The translations under genes were made by a program, and so were the position numbers. Below are positions 1-11,129 of a DNA stretch of 64,000 nucleotides, piece by piece. Source of the stretch: Paragorgia papillata (taxonomy: Eukaryota; Cnidaria; Anthozoa; Scleralcyonacea; Coralliidae); NCBI GenBank assembly GCA_035771165.1, contig JAWNZC010000322.1, positions 434,001-498,000 on the forward strand, written 5' to 3'. The notes under the pieces were generated by a model. It saw only the letters and a list, made by a program, of their open reading frames with translations, was not told where the DNA came from and searched no databases. How positions within the stretch are numbered: the first letter of the stretch is position 1; each line of letters opens with the position of its first letter.

Positions 1-900
1 CCCCTCCCCCCCCCCCCCCGCCCATCGCTGGCGGAAAATACGGGCAGTACAAAATAAATTTAGTGTGTGTAGGGTGGTACAAAAAACTTTCTCGACTTCC
101 AGAGTAGTGTTTATACAAAACGCAAAACATCTGCCCAGATGAAATGTCAACGACTCACGAAAGGTGCACAACGGCTTGGAGAAACAATCCGAAACGAGAT
201 ATAATTTAATAAGAATGCCAAAGTCTCAAAGATCAATATTTTGCTGGCTTTGTAGCGCTGGCGACATGTGTTATTGTATTGATGGGAGAATATTCGTTTT
301 AAGCATTCGAATCGCGAGGCTTTTAACTGGACGTATACACTTAAATATAACGGCAGCTTTCGCGTGTGGTTTTCAACAACGTACAGGTGAAACACATACG
401 TATTTTATTGTTTATATTGAGAGTTTGAAACTTTCTTCCATTTCATTATCAACATTTCATTAAACACCCAGGTTGACGATTATTAAACTTTCCGGCTATA
501 AACTTAAATAAACACAGCGATTTATTACAAACTAAAAACAATTTTACAATTGTGTCACTGGTTTAACCATTCATTTCAAAATCTAATACCAGAAAGCAAG
601 ACAAGATACGTATACAAACATTTCTTCGACTATTCCAGCGAGGTCAAGCATTGATACGCAGGGAACCGCCACAGTCGAAAATTTTGATAGACGACACGTG
701 ACCAGCCTGGACCAGGGTCTTTTCGCAGCGGGGGGCCGGGGCGGGGAAGCGGAGATAAGACCCTGGGTAGGAGGTTGCCAAAGCGAACCTTGATGAACTT
801 TGCACAGTTCTTAAACGTATACAAACACCACAAAAGCGAACCAAATATCTAATATAATATTCACATACAAGCTTTACGTTGCTATGTGCCAGTGTTAATA
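1..900. other. non-coding stretch opening with a poly-C run
   Basis: The first 20 bases are nearly all C, a homopolymer that may also mark an assembly edge. The rest holds only short chance open frames on both strands with no recognisable motif. I see no gene here. Confidence 0.4.
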
Positions 901-904
901 CGTT

Positions 905-2130
905 TTAAACCCCTTAGCTCACGGCTTTTCGAATTGATTCCTCACACTATCTTAAGTTCTTCTTATATACGGCTTCTCAAAGTGATTCCTCATTCTATCT
1001 TCTCACGATTTCTTCAGTTATAAACAAGGGTTTAGCAAGCAATGATTCTAGGATGACTTATTCTGTTTGAATATTATAACATGCCCCACAACGTCTGACT
1101 GTCGATCAGTAAGGTATAATAAAGTTCATAAATGAAATTTGGTTCCTATTACTTATATAAGTCGAGCATCTTTTGATAATGACGATCTTCGGTAATTAGT
1201 CGGAGAGCTATCTGTTGTGACGTATTACACGGGGGGTTGAGTAACAGCTAGAGGGTCCCAAAGGAGCCTGAGACGAATGAAGGACGCGACGCGGTTTTGC
1301 TATGGTAACACTGTTAATGACCTCGCCTAGACTTGCCTAAGCGCTTAATCTCCTTAATGACCCCTAATGAGTTTCTCTTTTGTCTCCTGCACCTGCACTG
1401 AGGATAAATATGCAAATATTACACTTAGTAACAGAAAGCGTAGCAACGCTTTCAAAGTAATAAATCGCTTTGCCTTTAGTTCATATTTCGACACTTAAAA
1501 TCGTTCTTTTCACGACTTCTCGAAGTGATTCCTCATCTAAAATACATCTTAAGTTCTTCTTACGATATCTTGACTTACTTTATAAACGAGGGTTTAGTTA
1601 CCAATGATTCTAGGATGACTTACTCTGTTTAGGTTCTAACCTTAATATAATATTCATGATATGTTATTAAGTAGAACTACCTCAAGTTATCTCGGCCAAT
1701 TCAGCCATTTAGATTGCTCCAAACTCTCTATACTCACACAGATGAGGTTTCAGATAAAAAATATAAAGTGTCTCTATTAATTTCTCTCTCGTTCCTTGTA
1801 AAGAACGTCTATTTCGTTAAAGTTTACTGTACGCATGCTCTTTGTACCTACGTGTCCCACAAGTGTTGACTGACAGTGCATGGGGTAAAGTGTATAAATG
1901 AGAAGGTAATTACTAATACTTATAAGGAAGAAAGTGGGATGCCTTTTGATAATGACGTAACTTAGTCGGAGAGCTATCGGTTATGACGTATTACACGGGG
2001 GTTGAGTAACAGCTAGGGTTTGGGGGTTGGATAAAAGTTAGGGTTTAGAGGTCCCAAAGGAGCCTGAGAAAGAATGACGTAGGCATAAATAATGAGATTA
2101 GGGTTAGGAGGTCCCAAAGGAGCCTGAGAA
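905..2130. repeat. local direct duplications with TTAGGG-like patches
   Basis: Blocks recur in the same order. A segment with AATGATTCTAGGATGACTTA is at about 1041 and again at about 1603. A segment with TAGTCGGAGAGCTATC is at about 1198 and again at about 1963. GGTCCCAAAGGAGCCTGAGA occurs three times (about 1255, 2049 and 2109). The later copies are separated by GTTAGGG/TTAGGG-like stretches. No coding frame runs through the duplicates. Confidence 0.6.
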
Positions 2131-2194
2131 TGAATAAATAATAAGTTGGATATTTAATGAGGCGCCATCCTTTGTGGTCTATATGCGGGGGGGG

Positions 2195-2900
2195 GGGGGG
2201 GGTATTACTACTATTTTCAACACGTCGTTGTCTACTGGTGTGCTCCCTTCAATCTGGAAGGAAGCTAATATTACGCCAATTCGCAAGGCCCAATCTGTGT
2301 CCTGCGGGATGAACTTCGTCCAATCTCTCTTACGACAAATGGACAAGCCGTCCATTTAAAATCCTTGAAGACTTAGTTGTCAAGTGGATGATGGACGATG
2401 TTAAACACAAAAAAGATCAACAACCTTTTGCCTCGTTGATATGGTTAACTACTGGCTAAAAACACTGGATGCCCAGTCCCATTATCTCAGGGTCTGACTG
2501 CTTTCTTGATTTCTGCAAAGCTTCTGACCGCATCAATCACAACATTTTTGTCGCTTGGGGTCAGGGAGTCACTTATTCTATGGATCTGCGACTTTCTTTC
2601 CAACCGTCGCCAATCTGTAAAGATTGATGGTTTAGTTCAATCTTCATTTTGTCAATGGAGGTGTACCTCAAGGAATAAAACTAGAACCCATTTTGTTCCT
2701 AATAATGATTAACGATCTAGAATTGAGATCCTCTGACACAACCAATTGGAAATATATAGATGACGTTATACAATTACAGAGTTTTTGACCATAAATGAAG
2801 CAATCCAACTATGAAGCAATCCAACTATGATTGAAGCAATCCAACTATGGGCAACGCACAACGATATGAAGCTAAATGAAGAACTGTAAGGAAATGACAA
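2195..2900 (+). pseudogene. decayed non-LTR retrotransposon reverse transcriptase fragment
   Basis: Several frames on the + strand each resemble a piece of a CR1/L2-like reverse transcriptase. A segment near 2214 reads LSTGVLPSIWKEANITPI, typical of the finger region. One near 2560 reads SLILWICDFLSNRRQSVKI. The stretch at 2753-2767 reads YIDDV, the catalytic box. Stops and frame changes separate them, so this is a dead LINE. It starts next to a run of G (2184-2202). The subclass is inferred from general resemblance only. Confidence 0.7.
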
Positions 2901-2937
2901 TCGGCTTTCTTCGTAATCAACCAGATTAAGTAAAACA

Positions 2938-3040
2938 TAATCAAGACAAAGAAAAAAGCAATCAAAGTTTTCTGATAGTTGAGATATTTATTTACCCTCC
3001 ATAGTTGATTCGGTTTGTTTTTATGTTAACTCGTCACTTC
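2938..3040. repeat. dispersed ~100-bp repeat, copy 1
   Basis: This block, AATCAAGACAAAGAAAAAA... through ...TAGTTGA...GGTTTGTTTT, recurs with a few differences at about 8916-9015. No terminal structure was recognised. Confidence 0.6.
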
Positions 3041-3539
3041 GTCAGTCGTCAGGTATACTTTCCACGACTGATTCGAACTTCAAAATCCGTTTTAAAGGTC
3101 AATTGGGTACACACATCTGCCAAAAAAAAAAAACCCGACTTCTTTTGGGGGTAGTAAACGGCCAACAAACAACAGCTTTTAGTCATTTAACATGGAAGTT
3201 AGTTTACGATACTAGATCGCACCTTGTTCTTCGTCTAATTTTCCCGCCATATTTGATTTCAAGTCAGCAAATGCTTGATATCTTACAATATCCCTAGTAT
3301 CCTATCAAAGGATCCATTATTTTCCTTTATCTTCCTAGCTAATTTTATCGTATGAACCCACACGAACCACAACGCTCCTTCGCTCCTCATTCATCTCGCG
3401 CCAGCCTCGCTTGGTCTCGCGTGTATTGATGACGTTTACACGCAAGATATTCGTTCTACGCATGCGTAGCTAATCCAGGTCAGCCTGGATTAGGTTGCAG
3501 TCGAGAGACGCAATTTCCGATCGTGGCTCGAAAAGGTTG

Positions 3540-4391
3540 GAAAAAATTATTTATTTTGTCAGACTAAACGTGCATTTAATGGTTTCCCATTGTTGTGCAG
3601 TGCTGTTGTTGTTTTATTTACTGTATAGCAGTCCGAAATTATACAGTAAATTAAGCTCGGATCTCGGGATGAAAATAGGCTGAGAAAACAGACGTCCTTT
3701 TGCGGCTATGATGAAAACAGCCAGCTGAAAAGGGACGTGAGAACAAGAGTGAGAAAGCTATTCTTGTACGGGTTTGAAGACGTATTGATACTTGATATCC
3801 AATGTCATTTTCTTATTTCTGCTCCTTTAATTCTTTGTTCGAATGTGTTAAACGGCATTATGATATTTTAAGAAATAACTGACAACTTAGTTGTTGTTTT
3901 CGGTACGAATGTGGAATGCTTTTTAAACAAAACGACACTGATGAAACTGGTACTAACCTAAACGGCATATTCTATACTAAGTTTGTGTTGATTTTTTGTA
4001 TCCTCTTCGGAGTGACGAAACTCTAATATATATGGTTTATAATATAACGAAAATTTGATTTAATTTCTTCACTGACAAACTTCGTGCACGTTTTGTAAAG
4101 ACAATGACTTTTACTATAGCAACAAATAGACAATCACTGCATAATTAGTTCGGCAGCATAGCACAACCAACCAAAATTTAAAATGCACGTTTAGCAAAGC
4201 GTGATAAAATGATTCAATAAACAATTTTCCCAACCTTTTTGAGCCTTCACTGTAAAAAACATTTTGTGGAAGACTGAAATCTACCTGCAAACCGCGCAGG
4301 GGCCTGGAACTTTTTGCCTCACTTTTTGCCCCCTGAATGACTGGACGTTAGCGTTCCAGGTATCACATTTTGACTTACATCGAGTTCACTG
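3540..4391. mobile_element. non-autonomous hAT-like element, 5'-degraded copy
   Basis: This segment is a diverged copy of the element at 61609-62692. Both share the block around TTCCCATTGTTGTGCAGTGC and TTTACTGTATAGCAGTCC, the stretch near CTTTACTATAGCAACAAATA, and the right terminus ending TCGAGTTCACTG at 4391. The left terminal inverted repeat is not recognisable upstream of about 3540, so this copy is truncated or diverged there. It encodes nothing apparent. Confidence 0.7.
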
Positions 4392-4722
4392 AGTTGCAGT
4401 CACTCATACTGAAATTCGTCGTCGTTAGATTGACTTCTCTTTCGGCGTCAATTCTTTAAAATTAAAAGCTCTTTACATTGTCTACATCGCTTGCTATATA
4501 AGCTGAGTTCTCTCTAGTCACAGCCTTAGACAGAATAAATTAAATAATGAAAGAGTTTCTTTCCATATATTGGTCGAGGGGTATTTATTGTAATTTTTGC
4601 GTCTACGTTGCATAGCAACGCTAGACGTTATGCCATCAAAAGATATCTGACTGTATAGTGTCACTTTTGTGACGTAGTGGGTTGCTTCTATCAGATTCAT
4701 ATCAGCGCGCGAAACGTTATTT

Positions 4723-4800
4723 AACAAATAGATTCTATATTTTGCCGTTGTCTGTTCAGTTATAGATGCACAGATGACGTCACAACGTGGAAAGAACAAA
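4723..4800. repeat. single arm of the palindromic MITE seen at 19294
   Basis: The sequence from AACAAATAGATTC through ATGACGTCACAACGTGG matches one arm of the palindrome at 19294-19480, but the second arm is missing here. A short hairpin (GCGTCTACGTTGC / GCAACGCTAGACG) lies just upstream near 4598-4627. Confidence 0.6.
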
Positions 4801-4804
4801 GTAA

Positions 4805-6400
4805 ATATGCTGTTCGGTCACTTACCAAGAAATACCCTGAATGGTATAACCAGTTCCTTTACGAAATCCTCCACGCTGATTACTATCAAATTTATCGCTT
4901 TGGAAAGACTGTTCTTGACTAGAGTGGTCCGCTTGATCGTCTTCGTCCATCCTTGAAAATTCCCTTCGCCGTCAGAGCGCGCCACATGGACGCGCCATTG
5001 CACTTCGAAGCTATATGATATCGGCATATCGCCACCCCCTGATAATGCTGAAACCCATATTTAACCTAATTACGATTAACCAATTACGCGCGAGATTTAA
5101 ATTTGAAAATTGTCGGTTGTGAACCTTGTTCACCTTGCGCCCGGTCACATCGCAAATTGGAGGCATTCTACTTTGATTTGAAGCGAAATTTTTGGACAAC
5201 AAAACATTTATTTTTCAAAATAACTAAAAATATCATCACGCTTCAAAACCAAGCATCAACTGCTGTAAATTTGTCGTTGAAAAACTCCTTGGAGCTGAGT
5301 TAGACGGCATTATTCGCGAGAAGATAGCGCGAGATTGGCTTGACAGTTGCCAACCTTTCCTTTCTTCCCCTCTTCCGCCGCGTCGCTCGCAAAACCTGGG
5401 CGCTTCAAGCGTGATTTAAAGTCGTCTAGTTGTAAGTATATGTGTGAATTTTTCCATCTTACATGGTATATTAAGTAAGCAGTTAGTCTGAACAGTAAAT
5501 TTGATTTTCCTGTATATTTTGCGGTAAAAATAGTAATATAACAATGTTTATCCGACGGTTAAGCGAGGTGAACACAGCAGGGGGTAATGTAGAGTAGCTG
5601 TATTTATTTATATTATTAAAACACTGCTCAATTTTATGGTCAACGAACAAGTCATATAGATACATATTGATCTTATGAAAGAGGATATGAACAGTTAAAT
5701 GGTATTAAACAGTATGTATTTCTATGCCATATAAAATAAATCAATTATAAAATAGAATATAGTATTAACGTTACTATATATATACTCACACAGTGTGCTT
5801 GGGCTACTATGGTCCATCTACATTCTTGTCTGCGAACGATTGAATCAGTGAAAACGAGTTGTTTCTTTCGATTTCGGGAAGATTTTATCAATGTAAGGAA
5901 GTATAGTTATAACTTATATAGTTATATTGTGTCACATCAACGTTAATCCATATAGAACTTCACTTGTGAGTTGTGGAAACAATTTACCTGCATCATTGGC
6001 CTATCAGTATATGATCAGAGTTGTTTGAAAGGAAATATATATTTGCAGTTGTTTCGTTCTCAACTCAAAGTCATTTTGTCCTCAACTCAGAGGCGTTTAG
6101 CCCCGAGAGTTACAAACAAAACAGTTTATCGTTACAATATGGAAAGCTGCTGATTATGCATCAAAATAGTATAAGTATATGCTATAAAGCACTCTAACCA
6201 AGCGATCAAATCAAAAACTAAACTCTCAATAAATGGTCCCTGCCATGATTATAACGCTTTTTTGCTTCATTGATGCAGTACTTATACCTTTCTCCTGATT
6301 TTATTATTATTGGTTTTAGAAATATTGACTGTGAGCCCATATCTTGTGACAGTTGTGCCCATTCGGCCACTGAAGCAAGCAACTCTAGTTTTTGCCAAAC
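4805..6400. other. unannotated stretch
   Basis: I find only short open frames without recognisable motifs, AT-rich sequence and a few TATA-rich patches. A locally GC-richer patch near 5340-5410 has no supporting gene structure. Confidence 0.3.
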
Positions 6401-6405
6401 AACTA

Positions 6406-6749
6406 CACACGTAAAAACGCGCAAGCTGTTACATACCTGTAAGCAAGTTGTTACAAGGCTGTTCAACAGGCTGTCACCGTCATGTGTTCGCACTGGCTGT
6501 CACAGTCTGTTAACATGTCTGTAACAGGTTGTTGACAACTTGTAACAAGGCTGATGACTCCAACAGACTGATGACAAGTTGTTCCAACAACCTGTTACTG
6601 CTCTGCACTCAACAAGTTGTTAACAGGTTGATGCTAACAAGGTTGTAGCAGCTTCTTGAATGAATAGCGTTGTTACAACTTGTTCCCAGCCTTGCTACAA
6701 GCCTGTTGCGAACACATCCTGTTGACAAGCTGTGAGATTTTTACGTGTG
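6406..6749. mobile_element. Tc1/mariner-type MITE (CACACGTAAAAA family), copy 1
   Basis: The ends are inverted repeats (CACACGTAAAAAC on the left, TTTTTACGTGTG on the right) flanked by TA on both sides (6404-6405 and 6750-6751). The interior is rich in variants of TTGTTAACAGG/CAAGTTGTTACAAGG. The same family occurs reversed at 35798-36146, and a related sequence is at 63555-63830. No transposase is encoded. Confidence 0.75.
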
Positions 6750-6895
6750 TACTGTACCAATTCAGGAAAATTACAACAAAATTGTAAATCACAATCAACA
6801 CTTTGAGTTAAACTCAACATACTGTAAACTAAACATGTCATATTTAAATTATTAATATACTGTAAGTATGTACTAGATATTAAACTTGTATTATA

Positions 6896-7108
6896 ATGGT
6901 GGTAACAATTAAGATGCCTTTTGTCCAGAAATGTGTATGTGGAGTATGCTACATTGAGGAAAATCCTGGACCCATTGTTTATGATATTATTGACCAAAGT
7001 CAAACAATATGTGCCAGTTTTAGTCAAGGCAAACAATCTGTGTCAGTTTTAGCTATGTTATTGACTGTGATAATACGTATTCAGATAAAATATATAACCA
7101 GTGTGTAA
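6896..7108 (+). pseudogene. transposon ORF remnant with 2A-like EENPGP motif
   Basis: A 70-codon frame contains a cysteine-bearing segment followed by EENPGP at 6956-6973, the core of 2A-like ribosome-skipping peptides, and then a downstream SFSQG motif. In invertebrates such 2A-like cores sit near the N-terminus of retrotransposon and helicase-type transposon proteins; that link is family knowledge. The frame is short and soon lost, so I read it as a relic. It could still be chance, given the short motif. Confidence 0.4.
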
Positions 7109-7123
7109 CATATTATGACAGTA

Positions 7124-8900
7124 TTAGTTGTGCATATATATAGTTGTGCATATATATAGTAGCAAATTCTTACATGCTATACTATTTTGTATTTTATCAT
7201 TTCCTGTTTTGGCATATTTCTATGTATGTGCTCTATTGTTATATTAATTATACTGCCAGTGTCTTTGATGATTATCTCAACCAAAGGCCAATTCGCATGA
7301 TCTGATTAATGAGACTCAATTTTTCTCCTGGTGCATGTGATGTGGATTTACTTACTATAGTAGTGGGTTATGTGTTTGCAAGTTCTCGTAGTTACTATAC
7401 ATATAGTTGTTATCAAATCATATGCAACACGAGGAAAATTGTGAATAGATCGTTTGCACATGACATTGCCTTCACCATCTTGGTTGATTTTTTGGTTGGC
7501 CAACAGTGTTGCAAATGTCACACTGCTGACTGTCATGTTTGTTTTAGCTTGGGTATTGGACATTTAACTGGAAATCAACCAAGATGGTGCCTAACGTCAC
7601 GTGATTGTAAACAATGTAAATTGCAAGGCCCTGAGTGAGAGGTTGTGTATACCACCATAGCCCTAAACGTAGACGCATGTACGCATTGCGTGCCTATTTT
7701 TTGAGATATGATCAAAAATGACAATAATACCCTTCACCCACAAGAACAATGCCAGAACGTTTATATGTCAGTTCGAAGACATGATTGTTCAAAGGTGTGA
7801 ATCTGGAACTGGGAAATGGCATGGTCGTCTTCAGTTTATTTTCCCATCGTTTAGACGAGAAAGAGAAAGTCGTCATAAATTCACATGAAACGAATAAATC
7901 AATAAGCAGGGTGCTGTAACAGGGCCAGATGACCCCATTGAAAACTCCCCAAGGGCATCTAGATCTAGAACTAGGAGACGCTTAAATTCCCTTTCCAAAA
8001 TTGTACGTAGAGTTTAGTATAACAGTGCAAAAACTGTAAAGCAATTTGCGAATGTAGAACCAGTCTAATTAACACAGTATATACAGTACTTGGAGTAATG
8101 AAAAGTGAAGTAAACCAAAGCGTCATTGCTGTCATTCTTGTCTTGGAAGTTCGTACTTGAACAGTTTTCCAATGAGAGAACTTACTAACAGGATAGAAGA
8201 CACCACACAGAAGTAAGTGAATTATATAGAGTGTTCTCGACCTTTGCATGCTCTCGGCCTAGCTTTCGCTCAATATTGAATTCTCGACTTAAATTATATT
8301 TTACCATTTGGGCTTTGATTATATACAATCATAGACCTGGAGCGAGGGGTATTCAACAAAAAATTACCCCGAGTGATGAAATATCCCTCGGGCTGAATAC
8401 CCCGAAATATATTAATCTTCCAAAAACAGCTTAAATAATTTTTAAAAAGTTAGCTTAACTTTTGTCAGCTTTTCATTGTCTATTTCCAATCTGTTGATAT
8501 TAAGTGTCGTCTAAAGGCTTCTGGATGCATCCTTTGTTGTTTTCTTTGTATTTCCTGAATTCTTATTTTCTTGTAACCTAACAATCTTCTTGTCAACATC
8601 TGAATGTTCAGGCGAAAGGTCTTCCTGTTCCGCCATTGTTGACAGCTTCGTGAATCGTGCGTGGCATTCACACGTGGTACTCGAATTATACCCGCCACAG
8701 TGGGGTATATTACTTTTTAAATACTATGAAGTGAGGGGTAATTCACGATCTGAAATCGCATAGAAAATCGGCCACTCTCATGGGGCAGTTCGCAGGCCAC
8801 GTGCGTGCTGGCTCAAGTGAGTTATCAACCGAAGCTTGATAAAATTTACTAAATTCTAAACACACACACACGCAAAACAATAACAAGTGAACTGTCCATA
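7124..8900. other. unannotated stretch with small tandem repeat and inverted segments
   Basis: A 17-bp tandem duplication (AGTTGTGCATATATAT) lies at 7124-7162. A 109-codon + strand frame at 7309-7638 has several cysteines but no family I recognise. Around 8340-8410 and 8660-8750, CGAGGGGTATT-like sequences suggest a degraded repeat. No gene is supported. Confidence 0.3.
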
Positions 8901-8915
8901 TATAGCCAAAAACAA

Positions 8916-9015
8916 AATCAAGACAAAGAAAAAATCAATCAAAGTTATCTGATAGTTGAGATCTTTATTCACCCTTCATAGTTGACTGGGTTTGTTTTAT
9001 GTCAACTCGTATCCT
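8916..9015. repeat. dispersed ~100-bp repeat, copy 2
   Basis: This matches 2938-3040 with scattered substitutions (AATCAAGACAAAGAAAAAA at the left, TTTGTTTTATGTCAACTCG at the right). Confidence 0.6.
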
Positions 9016-9581
9016 CATTCCCACTGCCCCCATTTCCCCGCAGATCAAGTGAAGTTCTTAAATTGAAATATAACATATAATCTCGAGAATTATGTAAAAT
9101 CTTTAATTTCCATAAAATGCAAAAAAATGGCACTTCAGGGGCTTTTGATACCAAAATTTTCTATGACGCAGACTAGAGAAGTGCACATCCCGTTACACTG
9201 GAATGTATTCCTGTTCATATAGCATTAATACGCTGTGAGGGAAGTACACACCCTGTCCATAGTGCACTCGAGTATTGACTCCCTGTCGTAGATCTTTCTT
9301 GTGATTTCTATAAATTATTTTATACTGTCTATAGAACCGTTCCGGCTTCAATATGTTTATTTGCTTTATGTATTTATAAATCTCATGCATGTAATGAGTT
9401 TTAAAAGATAGGAAGATATGGATTTAAAAACCGTCGACGTACGTACGTCATAACATACAGTACTTCTGATCTCATACATCTTCCGGCGTCACAGGGATTA
9501 TAAGAAAGAATATATAATTTAAATTCTATACAATCGACTTGTCAGTTCGAGCTTGTTGTGTCAAGAAAAGGAGTTAACAAA

Positions 9582-10082
9582 ATGTTGATGATTAAACAGT
9601 TAATATCCTTGACTTTAATTAGTGTTCTTTTCTTGTTAAACAACAAAATAGTTCAAGTAAAAGCCTCGAACGACTGCTGGGACGACTCCGACTGTCCGAC
9701 TTCTGAACTATACTGCTGTGCGAGGAGAAGATCTTACCACAACTCCGTTTGCCGACCTAACTGCCTAAATGAATCATGTACTCATGAGATTGATTGCGCG
9801 CCTGGTGAATGTTGTAACTTAAACAATAAGTGTTCATCTCACTGTACTAGACTGACTGGAGGTATTATTGCTGCTATTGTCATTGGTGTTATTTTTACTA
9901 TTGCCATTATCGTCGCCATCGTCATATGGTGTTGTTATTGTGAAGCAGCCTCTTTCCAACGACAAGTTCAAGAGGATGATGTTATTCTAATACAGCAACC
10001 AGCACTTATTGATTCACATAACACCAACGCCCAAGTTAATTCAATATACCATGCAGAATCCCTTAATCCTACAATAACTTGA
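9582..10082 (+). CDS. small cysteine-rich type I membrane protein (166 aa), family not recognised
   Basis: This is a single-exon frame of 166 codons. The ATG at 9582 is preceded by AAA (A at -3) and opens a hydrophobic signal peptide (MLMIKQLISLTLISVLFLLN) with likely cleavage after VKA near residue 28. The mature ectodomain of about 60 residues holds about 14 cysteines in two related halves, each with a DC...C...CC core, e.g. CWDDSDC and CTHEIDC. One transmembrane helix (IIAAIVIGVIFTIAIIVAIV) follows, then CCYC next to the membrane, a likely palmitoylation site (inference), and a cytoplasmic tail of about 50 residues with several Gln/Asn and a Tyr. The cysteine spacing loosely recalls WAP/dickkopf-like knots, but I cannot assign a family. 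A TATA-like TATATAATTTAAA lies about 80 bp upstream. No clear polyadenylation signal precedes the MITE that starts 45 bp after the stop. The coherent signal peptide, cysteine knot and helix make a real gene likely. Confidence 0.75.
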   Translation: MLMIKQLISLTLISVLFLLNNKIVQVKASNDCWDDSDCPTSELYCCARRRSYHNSVCRPNCLNESCTHEIDCAPGECCNLNNKCSSHCTRLTGGIIAAIVIGVIFTIAIIVAIVIWCCYCEAASFQRQVQEDDVILIQQPALIDSHNTNAQVNSIYHAESLNPTIT

Positions 10083-10127
10083 TCAGTGGATCACGACCCA
10101 CTGAACTACTGACAACACTGTACTATA

Positions 10128-10300
10128 CCTGACTCGTACCCAGTCGTAAAATTACTAGGGGGAGTTTGCAGGCCCAACGGGAAATGGAAATATGAGCTTA
10201 GAAATTCTTGACGGTGCATTGTGGTAATGATAAAACGTAAACATCCCATCAGGCCCCGCAAACCTCAAATATTTCCAGAGACGACTGGGTACGAGTCAGG
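10128..10300. mobile_element. 173-bp MITE with TA target duplication
   Basis: The terminal inverted repeats are CCTGACTCGTACCCAGTCGT and its reverse complement at 10281-10300, flanked by TA on both sides (10126-10127, 10301-10302). This suits a Tc1/mariner-mobilised MITE. It lies directly downstream of the small membrane-protein gene. Confidence 0.8.
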
Positions 10301-10478
10301 TATACTATACTAATTCCATGCATGCTGAGTACTGTAATCCAACTTCTAATCTGCCATTTCTGTATCACATTTACAGACACTGCAGGAGCACAGGAATGTG
10401 GGATAGACAGCGTCTACCTCACTGGTCACCTTGTGTGCCCGGTCAATTATTGAATATCTGTATTTGAAACATAATTAT

Positions 10479-10985
10479 TACCTCCGCCAGGAGGTTATGT
10501 TTTTACCCCGTTCTGTCTGTTTGTTTGTCTGTTTGTTTGTTTGTTTGTTTGTTTGTTTGTTTGTTTGTTTGTTTGTCTGTTGGTTTGTTTGTTTGTTGGT
10601 TTGTCTGTTGGTTTGTCTGTCTGTCGCCAGGATATCTCAAAAAGTACACCGATTTTCATGACAGTTTGCAGAAGGGTTGGCCATAGAGCAACGACCAATC
10701 ATTAAATTTTGGTTTAATTTAGTCCAAATTTGGATGAGAAATTAATACAAATCTGACCGCAAGATTCTCTGTGTAGAGAAAATGCTTGATTTGCGCTCAT
10801 TATCTTATTTTATGCAAATATTTTTGCATAATTTTGGTACGAGTGCAATCAAACATTTTATTTATACATGCATGTGTTGGTCTCGTGAGCTAGCCTGGTT
10901 AGTGGGATGGCTCGTTTTCTTTTTAAACATCTCTAATAACCCGCTGGTGGAGGTATATGCAGTCTCTGACTGCCCTCTAGTTATT
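10479..10985. repeat. dispersed repeat with (TTTG)n core and CCTCCGCCA-like inverted ends
   Basis: The left end reads ATTACCTCCGCCAGGAGG and the right end TGGTGGAGGTATATGC, a short imperfect terminal inversion. A TTTG/TGTC tetranucleotide tract fills 10507-10622, followed by CCAGGATATCTCAAAAAGT. I recall similar TTTG-carrying interspersed repeats from other marine invertebrates; no search was run. Open frames across the tract are simple-repeat artefacts. Confidence 0.6.
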
Positions 10986-11129
10986 TATTGTTTTGAGAAT
11001 TGTATTTTGTTTTGCTATTGCGCATTCTTTAGACTTTTGTGTGCGACAAATGTGTTTACGTATAGTGTATTACATCTTGTCATTTTACGGTCGCCAGTTG
11101 CCAAGGTTGCCACAGATCAGTAGCCCACT

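Noticed and set aside
164..463. 99-codon + strand frame near the window start
   Set aside because: No domain, an equally long antisense frame, and no splice or promoter context.
9558..9581. GTG start upstream of the small membrane-protein gene
   Set aside because: Animal genes use ATG, and the ATG at 9582 directly precedes the signal peptide.
10431..10698. Open frames rich in CLFVCLFVC / NKQTNKQT
   Set aside because: They only translate the TTTG microsatellite; all frames of the tract are open.
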